From Butyrivibrio sp. VCD2006 (GTDB lineage: Bacteria; Bacillota; Clostridia; Lachnospirales; Lachnospiraceae): a stretch of DNA of 64,000 bases. A program made the translations under genes and the position numbers. The notes under the pieces are model-generated. The model saw only the letters and a program-made list of their open reading frames with translations. It searched no databases and was not told the origin of the DNA. The first letter of the stretch is position 1. Every line of letters begins with the position of its first letter. Positions 7,815 through 16,542 of this stretch are shown piece after piece. The DNA is taken from assembly GCF_000423925.1 (NCBI RefSeq), contig NZ_AUIX01000034.1, positions 1 through 64,000 on the forward strand, written 5' to 3'.

Positions 7815-8696
7815 TTAACCCTTAACCGCACCTGCGATGAAGCTTGCCTGAATCCTCTTAGAAAGGAACAGGTATGCGATCAATGTAGGGAATGTTGCGA
7901 TAACAAGCGCAGCACCGATAGGTCCCCATTCTGTCGTATGCTGTCCTGAAAGAGCCTTGATACCTACAGGCAGAGTTCTGTGCGTGGAATCAGATATAAA
8001 TACGTTTGCAAACATGAACTCATTCCAGCACTGAAGGTATGAATAAACACCTACAGTTGATACAGCCGGCTTCATAAGAGGCAGGATAATTCTGAAAAAT
8101 GTACCGAATAATCCGCATCCATCAATTCTTGCAGCCTCATCAAGTGCATAAGGAATCTCTGACATGAAACCTGTGCAGATAAGGATTGCCATTGAAAGCG
8201 AGAATGCTGCGTAAGGAACAATAAGTGTTGAATACTTATTGAGCCAGTGAAGATTTGACAGCACTACATATACCGGTACGATTGATGCCTGGATCGGAAT
8301 AGTCAGTCCAAGCATGAAAAATGCATTTGTGAGCTTTGCTCCCTTCCACTTGATTCTTGTGATCGCATAGCAAGCCATCATAGCTGACATTATTGAAATT
8401 GCAATCGCAATAGTGGTTACAAACAAGCTGTTAAAGAAATACAGGCCCATGTTTCCGGTTCCCATGGCTGTTGCGAAATTGGACCACAGCCACTCTTTCG
8501 GAAGGCCGATTACATTTGAACCAAAAATCTCGTCATTGGATTTTAATGCAAATGTAAACATGAAATATATAGGAAACAAATTAATGATAGCCCAGATAAA
8601 AAGAATAATATCCGAAAAAATCTTAAATGCCGGGTTTGTTTCCTTAAGTGTATAGCTTTCAGTTTCTACTGGTGCATTAGCTGTTAAACTTCCCAT
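7815..8696 (-). CDS. CUT1 sugar ABC transporter permease (MalG/AraQ type)
   Basis: A 293-residue inner-membrane permease with six predicted helices and the EAA loop that contacts the ATPase (EIPYALDEAARIDGCGLFGTFFRIILPLMKP). A longer ORF begins at 8726, but the ATG at 8696 is preferred: AAGGAAG sits just upstream and it begins one base after the stop codon of the partner permease (TGA-T-ATG), a translational coupling arrangement. It forms a heterodimer with the next gene. No ATPase is adjacent; the MsmK protein at 16543 is the likely energiser. Confidence 0.95.
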   Translation of the reverse strand: MGSLTANAPVETESYTLKETNPAFKIFSDIILFIWAIINLFPIYFMFTFALKSNDEIFGSNVIGLPKEWLWSNFATAMGTGNMGLYFFNSLFVTTIAIAISIMSAMMACYAITRIKWKGAKLTNAFFMLGLTIPIQASIVPVYVVLSNLHWLNKYSTLIVPYAAFSLSMAILICTGFMSEIPYALDEAARIDGCGLFGTFFRIILPLMKPAVSTVGVYSYLQCWNEFMFANVFISDSTHRTLPVGIKALSGQHTTEWGPIGAALVIATFPTLIAYLFLSKRIQASFIAGAVKG

Positions 8697-8697
8697 A

Positions 8698-9585
8698 TCA
8701 ATCTTCCTTTTCCCTAAATGCTGCACTGATCAAAAGCGCAAAAGCAAAGCACAGAATAATCAGCATGACAGAAATCGTACTTCCCATTCCGTATCTGTTT
8801 CTTAGGAACAGCATATTTTCCAAAAGGGTACTGGGTACCTCTGTGGACTGGAACGGGCCACCCTCAGTAAGGATTCTTACAAGGTCATAGGTCTTAAGTG
8901 AACCTGTTACCGCAAAGATAACACTTACTCTTATGATGGGCTTAATGATCGGAATTACCACGTATCTATCGACCTGCCACTTTGTAGCACCATCGAGCAT
9001 TGCTGCCTCTCGAAGATCCGTATCAACGCCCTTAACTCCTGCATACATGAGCAGCATATGATATCCAACGTACTGCCAGACTGTAGGAACTATGATACTA
9101 CCAAGAGCAGTTTTTACATCTCCGACCCAGACATGCTTTAAATTACCCATATTTACTGCATCGAGGAATCTGTTCAAAAGACCGTAATCCGGGTTGTAGA
9201 TTTTAAGCCAAAGCTGACCGATAACTACAGTTGAAATCAGAACCGGCATAAAGAATATGGATAAGTATACTCTCTCTTTAAGGCTCTCCCTTCTTCCAAG
9301 AAGAAGCGCCAACAAAAGCGCAAAGGGGAGCTGAACAAAAACTGAGAAAAATGCCAGAATTAGCGAGTTTTTAAGTGATGTCATAAACTTGATCGAGCCA
9401 TTGGTAAACAACTCGATGTAATTGTTAAAACCAATAAATGTACCCTCGGAAAATCCATTCCAATCGTACATACTTCTATAAACCGACATCGCGATAGGTG
9501 CGATAAGAATGCTCACGAACAGGAGCAATCCCGGAAGAAGAAATATAAAAATTGCGAAACCCTTTTTAAAACTTTCTTTTTTCAT
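8698..9585 (-). CDS. CUT1 sugar ABC transporter permease (MalF/UgpA type)
   Basis: A 295-residue membrane protein of the MalF side of the transporter, with helices starting at about residue 11 and the EAA loop (VDTDLREAAMLDGATKWQVDRYVVIPIIKPII). GGGAAGG precedes the ATG. It is coupled to the MalG-type permease and separated from the binding protein gene by a hairpin at 9601-9655 that probably lowers permease expression relative to the binding protein. The substrate is likely an oligosaccharide. Confidence 0.95.
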   Translation of the reverse strand: MKKESFKKGFAIFIFLLPGLLLFVSILIAPIAMSVYRSMYDWNGFSEGTFIGFNNYIELFTNGSIKFMTSLKNSLILAFFSVFVQLPFALLLALLLGRRESLKERVYLSIFFMPVLISTVVIGQLWLKIYNPDYGLLNRFLDAVNMGNLKHVWVGDVKTALGSIIVPTVWQYVGYHMLLMYAGVKGVDTDLREAAMLDGATKWQVDRYVVIPIIKPIIRVSVIFAVTGSLKTYDLVRILTEGGPFQSTEVPSTLLENMLFLRNRYGMGSTISVMLIILCFAFALLISAAFREKED

Positions 9586-9600
9586 ACACTAACCTTCCCA

Positions 9601-9655
9601 GAAAAAATTGATCCTCCCTGCCTTCCAATATTCTTCAGAAGTCAGGAAGGACCAA
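9601..9655 (-). terminator. Intercistronic hairpin between binding protein and permease genes
   Basis: TTGATCCTCCCTG (9608-9620) and CAGGAAGGACCAA (9643-9655) form a 13-bp stem with two G-U pairs when read on the minus strand, followed by a run of six T. This is a full rho-independent terminator shape inside an operon, so it probably works as a leaky attenuator or a 3'-end stabiliser for the binding-protein mRNA. Confidence 0.7.
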
Positions 9656-9685
9656 TTAAAGTCTAATCCGACTTAATACTTTTTA

Positions 9686-11092
9686 TTACTGGATATCCTT
9701 AGCAAGACCTTCAATGAACTGCTTACCATCGAGGAGGCAACCATAAACCTGATCTACATATGAAAGATATGTGTTAGCAGAATCAGCTGTCATAGCTGTA
9801 TCACCAAAGAGTACCATTGTGTCTGCATTAGCAACGATGCCTGCAACTGTCTGTGTAAGCTCGTTTACAGAACTTGTGTCGCCATAAGGTGTCCATGCAG
9901 GAAGTCCGCAACCATCAAGGTAACCATAGTGGCAGATAAGCTTACCAAGCTCGAATGCATACTCAGCAGCTTCCTCAGCGTGCTCAGAAGATGCAGCAAC
10001 AGCAAGTGTATCTGAAGGTCCACCGATGAGCTGTCCAAGCTTAGCCTTGTCAGCATTGATTACAGGGAACTCACTAACCTTAACCTTGTCCTTGAAATCT
10101 TCGTTAGCAGCGAAGTCTGCACAGTTCCATGTTCCGTTCATGTAGAATGCATACTTGCCAGCCATGAAGTTGTTCTTAACTTCGTCGTTTGTAAGACCGA
10201 TTCCTGAAGGATCGAAGTAACCATTGTTTACAAGACCCTGGAATGTATCTACAGCATCAGCAACGTCCTGGTTATCCCAAGTAGCCTTACCAGCGAAGAT
10301 CTCGTTAAGTGTATCAGCGCCTGCGCTCTTCTCGATAACAGACTCAAGATACTCAGTTACACACCATGTCTCTTTACCAGCACATCCGAAAGGAATGATG
10401 CCTTTTTCCTTAAGAGCGTCACAGCAAGCGATGAACTCGTCATATGTTCCGGGAATCTCATCGTAGCCAGCTTCCTTAAGAAGATCCATGTTTGCGAAAA
10501 GACCAACGATGTTCATTGTAAGCGGCACACCGTAGTGCTTTCCATCATAAGTTGAGTTGCCCATCATAACTTCAGGGAGCTCACTCTTGTAGTTCTCATA
10601 AGCATCGTCAAGGCAGTAAACCTTACCAGCCTCTACGAAATCACCAAGGAATGCGCATGACCATGTAAAGAAGATGTCAGGCATTTCGTTAGCGGATACA
10701 GCAGCCTTAATCTTTGTCTTGTAAGACTGGTTCTCAAATGCTTCCCATGTAAATGTAACATTGGGATACTTCTCAGCCATATCTGCGATAGCAGCTTCAT
10801 AAGAATGACGGTTTGAGTCAGACTCAGTTGCGATACACCACATGTTCAGTGAGATAGGCTCTCCATCTGTAGCAGCTACTTCCTCGGTAGCTTCCTCTGT
10901 GGTCTCTGCTGTGTCAGCAGTCTCTTCTGCAGCAGCTTCCTCTGTGCTAGCTTCTTCTGTGCTAGCCTCTGCAGCAGGTGCTTCCTCAGCTGTTGTGTCT
11001 GCTGCCGGTGCTGCACTTCCCCCGCCGCACCCTACGAGTGAAAATGTCATTACACTCGCAAGCAGCAATGATGCAATACGCTTTACTTTCAT
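9686..11092 (-). CDS. Sugar ABC transporter substrate-binding lipoprotein
   Basis: A 468-residue extracellular binding protein. It has a lipoprotein signal with lipobox LVGC and Cys near residue 25, then a low-complexity Ala/Glu/Thr linker to about residue 78 (EEASTEEASTEEAAAEE), then the type-1 solute-binding domain (PISLNMWCIATESD...). The ATG at 11092 is chosen because AAGGAGAGG stands just before it; an ORF start at 11155 has no such site. It captures oligosaccharides for the two permeases downstream. The acidic linker probably spans the cell wall. It is the first gene of the transporter operon. Confidence 0.94.
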   Translation of the reverse strand: MKVKRIASLLLASVMTFSLVGCGGGSAAPAADTTAEEAPAAEASTEEASTEEAAAEETADTAETTEEATEEVAATDGEPISLNMWCIATESDSNRHSYEAAIADMAEKYPNVTFTWEAFENQSYKTKIKAAVSANEMPDIFFTWSCAFLGDFVEAGKVYCLDDAYENYKSELPEVMMGNSTYDGKHYGVPLTMNIVGLFANMDLLKEAGYDEIPGTYDEFIACCDALKEKGIIPFGCAGKETWCVTEYLESVIEKSAGADTLNEIFAGKATWDNQDVADAVDTFQGLVNNGYFDPSGIGLTNDEVKNNFMAGKYAFYMNGTWNCADFAANEDFKDKVKVSEFPVINADKAKLGQLIGGPSDTLAVAASSEHAEEAAEYAFELGKLICHYGYLDGCGLPAWTPYGDTSSVNELTQTVAGIVANADTMVLFGDTAMTADSANTYLSYVDQVYGCLLDGKQFIEGLAKDIQ

Positions 11093-11240
11093 AACATACC
11101 TCTCCTTTTCTCTTTGGGCAGTTTCCTGCCAATTGATAGAATTTATCTCAAGCACCCCTCCTGTGAAATATATCCCCCTTCACATTTCACGATGCCATTG
11201 ACCAATATGAAAAACCCCTATTCACGTATTGTGCATTTTA

Positions 11241-11813
11241 TCAATTTTGCTCTGTCTTAGTCATAGGCCAGGGATAATCAACTGTGAGCTCATCCCCGTT
11301 AAGTGTGTAATAAAGAAACGCATCCTCTATCGGATCGTTATACATAAGCCTGATACATGACTTCTCATCATCTACGCTGTAATGACCGAAGAAAATTCCT
11401 TCTTCACTGAACTCTCCCTCGGGAGTAAACACATAGGACCAACCATTATCCTGAACCCAGGTTCCGATTATGCTTTCTCCATCGCCATTGTTTTCAGTTT
11501 CTGCATTTTCAGCACTTTTATCAAGCTTATAGGTTGATTTCTCGTAAAGTGTCATCCCTTCGCCATTCATTTCATAACGAAGCTTTAGCTCATTCTTCGA
11601 CTTATCTGTCAGAGTGATCCATGAATCATCCTTGGTATATGTATAATTCTCACCCTTGAAAACCGCCTTGCCGTTGTCATAAAGCGCAATGGTTTCTTTA
11701 TCCGGCTCATGTGTATATGCCCAGCTCTCAATTTTCTTACTTCCACATCCTGTCGGAAGAATCAAAAGAGCCGTAATTGCAATTATTAAAAAAGAATTAT
11801 TTACTTTCTTCAT
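11241..11813 (-). CDS. Hypothetical lipoprotein
   Basis: A 190-residue protein with a lipoprotein signal peptide and lipobox LPTGC (Cys at about 23), therefore membrane-anchored outside the cell. Beyond that it has two similar beta-rich segments (ESWAYTHEPDKETIALYDNGKAVFKGENYTYTKDDSWITL and GTWVQDNGWSYVFTPEGEFSEEGIFFGHYSVDDEKSCIRL), each resembling small lipocalin/DUF5640-like 'G-W' repeats common in clostridial lipoproteins. No function can be assigned. It lies upstream of the sugar-binding protein gene, separated by about 150 bp that holds that gene's promoter. Confidence 0.8.
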   Translation of the reverse strand: MKKVNNSFLIIAITALLILPTGCGSKKIESWAYTHEPDKETIALYDNGKAVFKGENYTYTKDDSWITLTDKSKNELKLRYEMNGEGMTLYEKSTYKLDKSAENAETENNGDGESIIGTWVQDNGWSYVFTPEGEFSEEGIFFGHYSVDDEKSCIRLMYNDPIEDAFLYYTLNGDELTVDYPWPMTKTEQN

Positions 11814-11942
11814 GCTTTTTGCCTTCTTTGTATCAATTCTAAAATAACTATAAACTCATCTTTGTATATATTGAATGTAAATCTTTTACCTCATTAAGCA
11901 CATTTTTTACTTTTTGTACACAAACTGTTCATAAATCGGAAA

Positions 11943-11979
11943 AGCTTTGTGCATATTTTTCCATTATATGCACAAAGCT
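11943..11979 (-). terminator. Hairpin downstream of the radical SAM gene
   Basis: Perfect 14-bp arms AGCTTTGTGCATAT (11943-11956) and ATATGCACAAAGCT (11966-11979). On the minus strand the stem is followed by TTTCCGATTT. The stem is strong and the T-tract modest. Confidence 0.55.
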
Positions 11980-12024
11980 CTATTTCATTGTTTAATCCTA
12001 TGTAAACACTGTTTTCCGCTGTTA

Positions 12025-13134
12025 TTAAATACCCTCAAAATCAAATTTGGGAATGAAGCTCTCGGAGTCTGTTCCCTCTCCCTGAAAAAAACCATTTTCA
12101 AGCCCAAGGTCAATTGCATAATCAATGAGAGCTTCATAGTCATCCGGATCAACAGGCGCAAGGAGCTCCGGAAAACCACTAAGATCACCATGAGGCGTAA
12201 ACTGGTTCATAATACTGAGATATACCTTATCCCCAAAAGTGCGGACAACTTCCTCAACAACCTTCTTGGAATCTTCAAGCTGTCCCGGGAGCATGAGGTG
12301 ACGAACTATGACACCCTTTTTCATGAGAGGGCCCGCGTAGTCATCCTCTGCTTCTGACATGAGGTCGTTGTACATATCAGCAGTCAAGATTCTATCGGTA
12401 TAATCATCTTCTCTGCAATTATGATAAATAGTTCTCTCACCATCACTTTCTGGTCTAGCATAATCTCCTATAATAATCCCCAGACTATTCTCTCTCCCAA
12501 ATGATGGCCTTTTATGTACGCTTTCAACGAAGATCGGCTCGCCAACCTGTCTAATCATCTCACCTATAGCATCCATAGACACTTTAAAATACCCGGGAGC
12601 CTTGCTGTATCTCACCGCAAGCTCGTCGGAATAATACTTACAATCAGGAAGATAGATATCCACAAGTCCCTCCAGCGCCTTAAGCGTCTCAACATTCTCA
12701 TAAGCACTGGTGTTATAGACAATCGGAATTCTAAGCCCCTGCTGCCTTGCGCCTTCGATAGCCGGAATGATCAATGGCACAAAATGAGTCGGCGTCACCA
12801 GATTTATATTGGATGCCTTCTTTTCCTGCAATTCAAGAAAAATCTCCGAAAGCCTCTCGGTAGAAATTTCTTTTTTTACATCACCGGATGCAATCTCTGC
12901 ATTTTGACAGAACACGCACCTCATATTACAGCCCGAAAAAAACACGGTCCCCGAACCGTGTTCTCCGGATATGCATGGTTCCTCCCATGCATGAAGATAG
13001 GCCCTTGCTGCTGTCAGCTTCGCACCTTGCCCGCAGTAGCCCTTTTCTCCCGCAATTCGATTAACTCCGCAACTCCGTGGGCAAATCTTACAATTCTCAA
13101 ACACCTTATCCCCAAAACGTTCCTCAATAAGCAT
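12025..13134 (-). CDS. Radical SAM protein, PflA-like
   Basis: A 369-residue radical S-adenosylmethionine enzyme. The iron-sulfur cluster motif is SGCNMRCVFCQN (C-x3-C-x2-C), preceded by an N-terminal Cys cluster (CKICPRSCGVNR, GYCGQG) that may bind a further metal site. This is the layout of the pyruvate-formate-lyase activase-like family of unassigned substrate that is widespread in anaerobes, longer than true PflA. A glycyl-radical activating role is possible, but no glycyl-radical enzyme gene is nearby. It follows tadA by 39 bp on the same strand and may be co-transcribed with it. Confidence 0.85.
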   Translation of the reverse strand: MLIEERFGDKVFENCKICPRSCGVNRIAGEKGYCGQGAKLTAARAYLHAWEEPCISGEHGSGTVFFSGCNMRCVFCQNAEIASGDVKKEISTERLSEIFLELQEKKASNINLVTPTHFVPLIIPAIEGARQQGLRIPIVYNTSAYENVETLKALEGLVDIYLPDCKYYSDELAVRYSKAPGYFKVSMDAIGEMIRQVGEPIFVESVHKRPSFGRENSLGIIIGDYARPESDGERTIYHNCREDDYTDRILTADMYNDLMSEAEDDYAGPLMKKGVIVRHLMLPGQLEDSKKVVEEVVRTFGDKVYLSIMNQFTPHGDLSGFPELLAPVDPDDYEALIDYAIDLGLENGFFQGEGTDSESFIPKFDFEGI

Positions 13135-13173
13135 CCATCAATTCTCCAACTCTATTTAAACAGAAAGCCTTCC

Positions 13174-13722
13174 TCAATTTGCTTCCTCGTTTGCCTCAGC
13201 AAGCTTTCTTGCTTCCTTCTCGGCCTTATTCCTCTTCCTAAGTTCAGTAAAAAACTCCTTCAAGATATCACTGCACTCCTGTTCCAAGACTCCCTTAGTC
13301 AGGCTCACCTGATGGTTGAATTCAGGATTCTCAAGGATATTTATGACTGTTCCGGCACTTCCGGCCTTGGGACTTAATGCTCCCATGACCACTCTTGGGA
13401 TTCTTGACTGAACAATGGCACCGGCACACATCTGGCATGGTTCAAGCGTCACGTACATTGTGCACTCCTCAAGCCTCCAGTCACCCATTTTCTTACAAGC
13501 CTTCTTAATAGCTGTGATCTCTGCATGGCAAAGCACGGATTTATCTGTGTTTCTGCGGTTGTAACCTCTTCCGATAATCTTACCTTCATAGACAATCACG
13601 CAGCCTATAGGAACTTCACCCAGTTCAATCGCCTTGCGCGCCTGCTTAAGTGCCGCCCGCATATACTTTTCATCAAGCTTTTCCTCGTCTGTTTTTACTT
13701 TTAACTCGGGATATTTACTCAT
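13174..13722 (-). CDS. tadA: tRNA-specific adenosine deaminase
   Basis: Deaminates the wobble adenosine of tRNA-Arg(ACG) to inosine; essential and cytosolic. Zinc-binding and catalytic residues are in place: H66-A-E68 (CHAEI) and PC-x2-C with C96 and C99 (EPCQMC). The 182-residue length includes an N-terminal extension of about 20 residues and a basic, Glu/Lys-rich tail compared with the 155-170 residues usual for the family. AAAGGA precedes the ATG. Confidence 0.95.
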   Translation of the reverse strand: MSKYPELKVKTDEEKLDEKYMRAALKQARKAIELGEVPIGCVIVYEGKIIGRGYNRRNTDKSVLCHAEITAIKKACKKMGDWRLEECTMYVTLEPCQMCAGAIVQSRIPRVVMGALSPKAGSAGTVINILENPEFNHQVSLTKGVLEQECSDILKEFFTELRKRNKAEKEARKLAEANEEAN

Positions 13723-13797
13723 ACAAACATTCCTTTAACGCGCAAACAGGCGGGCTCTGCTATCCAAGTCCGCCTGTCTTGTACAAATTCTTATTAT

Positions 13798-14889
13798 TTA
13801 AAATCTGTTGGAATCAACATACTTCATATAATTCAGAACCATCAGCGCAATCTTAAAGGTAAGCGCCTCATCGAAGGTCCTGATATCAAGTCCTGTCGCC
13901 TTCTGCAGCTTCTCAATTCTGTACACTAGAGTATTTCTGTGAACAAACAGCTGCCTTGATGTCTCTGATACATTCAGGTTATTCTCGAAGAACTTGCTTA
14001 TGGTATTAAGCGTCTCCTCATCAAGATTCTCTGGAATCTCGCGATCTCCGAAAATCTCATCAATGAAAATCCTGCACAGATTTATAGGAAGCTGATAAAT
14101 CAGACGACCGATTCCAAGAGTATTGTAGGCAATGACATGTTTTTCAGCGTAAAAAATCTTGCCGACATCAAGGGCCATCTTCGCTTCCTTGTAGGATTTA
14201 CTAAGATCCTTGATCTCACCAACGATTGTTCCGAAGGAAACTCTCGCATCCAGCATAGCCTCTGTATTCATCATTGAAGCGATAGTTGTGGCAATATCCT
14301 CGATGTCACTGTAGGACTCACCTGACTTAAGCGCTTTTATCAAAATCACACTGGTCTCATCCACCGCGGTAACATAATCGCCAGTCTGTGAAGTGTACAT
14401 ACTGCCAAGAAGCTCTGCTGCTCCGCTGTCACGGCCTGCCTTCGTCTCAACAAGGATAATAACTCTGGGAACATTTACATCAATTCTCAGCTTTTTAGCA
14501 CGGTTATAAATATCGATCAGCAAGAGGTTATCAAGAAGCAGATTCTGGAAAAAGTTATTCCTGTCATATCGCTCTTTATATGCGACAATAAGATTCTGCA
14601 ACTGACTTACACAGATTTTTCCAACCATGTATGCGTCTTCGCCCTGCCCCTTGGCAAGGAGGATATATGCAAGCTCGCCCTCATCCATGATCTTAAGTAG
14701 ATGCATTCCGCCAATAACCTGGGAATCCACCTGTGAAGCTGCAAAATCCGAAATAAAGCTTCCGTCAAAGCCCGGCGCCTCTGCGGTTGCAGCCACAACC
14801 TTACCCTTTAAATCCATAACGCTCAGCTGAACTCTGGTAATTGCACTCAGCTCGTCTATACTATTCTGAATAATCTGTGCTGTTATCAT
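13798..14889 (-). CDS. CdaR/PucR-type transcriptional regulator
   Basis: A 363-residue regulator. The N-terminus (ITAQIIQNSIDELSAITRVQLSVMD... ) is a diacid-recognition domain, the middle a GGDEF-like/PucR linker, and the C-terminus the PucR helix-turn-helix (NLNVSETSRQLFVHRNTLVYRIEKLQKATG). Relatives such as CdaR respond to sugar diacids such as glycerate or glucarate. The ATG at 14889 is preferred over a TTG at 14910 because AGGAAGG lies in front of it. No obvious target gene is next to it. Confidence 0.88.
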   Translation of the reverse strand: MITAQIIQNSIDELSAITRVQLSVMDLKGKVVAATAEAPGFDGSFISDFAASQVDSQVIGGMHLLKIMDEGELAYILLAKGQGEDAYMVGKICVSQLQNLIVAYKERYDRNNFFQNLLLDNLLLIDIYNRAKKLRIDVNVPRVIILVETKAGRDSGAAELLGSMYTSQTGDYVTAVDETSVILIKALKSGESYSDIEDIATTIASMMNTEAMLDARVSFGTIVGEIKDLSKSYKEAKMALDVGKIFYAEKHVIAYNTLGIGRLIYQLPINLCRIFIDEIFGDREIPENLDEETLNTISKFFENNLNVSETSRQLFVHRNTLVYRIEKLQKATGLDIRTFDEALTFKIALMVLNYMKYVDSNRF

Positions 14890-14975
14890 AACTGCCTTCC
14901 TGTTCCTCAAAAATAATTTTTAGATTATATGACAATTCTAAAATACTTTCGGACAGTTTTCAATTATCCTTCAAA

Positions 14976-16421
14976 TTACTTAACCTTTGCCTTTTTAACC
15001 TTACTCCACTTGCCAACGTATCCGTTGCTGTCGAGAGCTCTTACGCGAATGTATACTCTGCCGGATTTCTTATACTTAACAGTAATCTTAGTCTTACTTC
15101 CCTTAACAATCTTGACCATCTTATTCTTGTTCTTACTAAAATCTCTGTCAGAAGAAACTTGAATCTCATATTTCTTTGCATTAGGCTGCTTTTTCCACTT
15201 GATTGTAAGCTTTTTCTTTCCGGAAGCTTTGACACTAAGATCATTTATCTGCTTAACAACCGTTGAAGGAGTCTCAACTGCTGTACCATTGTTGTTACCT
15301 GAGCCAACACCGTTTTCATTTGTATTACTTGTAGTTGAATCCGTATTAACTCTTGGCGGAGCAGTAACCTTAATCTGAATAGTACCAAAATTGTTACTTC
15401 CATCAATAGCAGAAGCCTTGATAGTAGCTGTACCTTCTGAAAGGCCTGTTACAAGTCCGTTTTCATTTACAATAGCAACCGACTGATTATCTGAGGTCCA
15501 GGAAAGTCTCTTATCTGTAGCATCTGACGGAAGAATTGTTGCAGTCAGCTGAATAGTATTTCCAATTTCAACCGATGATATTGTACTGGTCACAAAAACA
15601 CCTGTAACCGGTTTCGGAGCTGCCTGCCACTTGATTGTATACTTTCCCGTTTGATTATTATAAGGAGAGATCCTAATATAATTCACTCCGGCCTTCATAT
15701 TTACATCTATATATGCTGTTTTGGGATCACTCGCACTGGCATTCCAAAAACGAAACGAACCTGAACTCTGGAAATCACTGTCCCAAGTAGAAAAGTTCAA
15801 ATCCTGTGTCATTGTAATGCATGTTACTCTGACTGTCATATCTCTGGGAGCTGTGAACTTGTAAAAATCAATCTGATCCTGAGCCGACATAAATCCTGTA
15901 ACTGCCGCATTCTCGGCTATTGGCATCGCATTATCAAAAGCATTATTGGGCTCAGTCTCATTATTATTTGCAGCAGTAAAGCTTGCCTTTATTCTATACT
16001 TACCATTAGAATTCCAGCGTTCTCCTACTACTATTACATACTGACCGCTTTCTAATGCCAGCTCCATTGAATCTGTTCCAGGACTACTATCAGCACCAGA
16101 TACACCCTTCCAGCCATAGCTTTCGGTTTGGTCATAATTCTTGATTTCAAAATATGAATTAAAAGTGTTTACGCCATCCATAGCACCCTGTGCCTGAAAA
16201 ACCACCTTTAACCACCCCGGCTGCGTGAGTGTTACTGAATAGAAACGCGTTGTACCGGCTTCAGGTATACTCCCTCCCAAAAATTGATCATTTATCGGAA
16301 GGGTAATAATGTCATCCTCCGCATTTACGGTAGCCATTTCCCCAAGACTACCAACCGGCATTGCAACAGTAAGTGCGGCAGCCAAAATTCCCGCCAATAA
16401 TTTCTTAAAAACTTTTTTCAT
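14976..16421 (-). CDS. Secreted protein with PPC-like, Big_2 and fibronectin-like domains
   Basis: A 481-residue exported protein. A signal peptide runs to about residue 35 (MKKVFKKLLAGILAAALTV...). Then come two bacterial pre-peptidase C-terminal (PPC)-like beta-sandwiches (about 38-148 and 155-266), a bacterial Ig-like group 2 domain (272-353; IQLTATILPSDATDKRLSWTS, VTGLSEGTATIKA), an Asn/Gly/Thr linker (358-385) and a C-terminal fibronectin-III-like domain rich in lysine (390-481). No catalytic domain, sortase signal or lipobox is seen. The basic C-terminal domain could bind cell-wall or extracellular polysaccharide. Exact function unknown. Confidence 0.85.
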   Translation of the reverse strand: MKKVFKKLLAGILAAALTVAMPVGSLGEMATVNAEDDIITLPINDQFLGGSIPEAGTTRFYSVTLTQPGWLKVVFQAQGAMDGVNTFNSYFEIKNYDQTESYGWKGVSGADSSPGTDSMELALESGQYVIVVGERWNSNGKYRIKASFTAANNNETEPNNAFDNAMPIAENAAVTGFMSAQDQIDFYKFTAPRDMTVRVTCITMTQDLNFSTWDSDFQSSGSFRFWNASASDPKTAYIDVNMKAGVNYIRISPYNNQTGKYTIKWQAAPKPVTGVFVTSTISSVEIGNTIQLTATILPSDATDKRLSWTSDNQSVAIVNENGLVTGLSEGTATIKASAIDGSNNFGTIQIKVTAPPRVNTDSTTSNTNENGVGSGNNNGTAVETPSTVVKQINDLSVKASGKKKLTIKWKKQPNAKKYEIQVSSDRDFSKNKNKMVKIVKGSKTKITVKYKKSGRVYIRVRALDSNGYVGKWSKVKKAKVK

Positions 16422-16477
16422 CTCTCATTCCCTCTTTTATTTTTTCACACTCTGCATTATACACTTGCAATAATGCC

Positions 16478-16515
16478 TTAAATAAAATGTGGAAGCCTCA
16501 AAATTAGGCTTCCAC
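16478..16515 (-). terminator. Terminator of msmK
   Basis: Ten-bp arms GTGGAAGCCT (16489-16498) and AGGCTTCCAC (16506-16515), loop CAAAATT. On the minus strand the stem is followed by ATTTTATTTAAG; the plus side is also T-rich. Confidence 0.75.
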
Positions 16516-16542
16516 TTTAATAACTTAATTATAAATTCCAGA

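Noticed and set aside
12514..13377. 287-codon plus-strand ORF
   Set aside because: It runs antisense to the radical SAM gene and tadA, both of which have clear family motifs; its translation resembles nothing.
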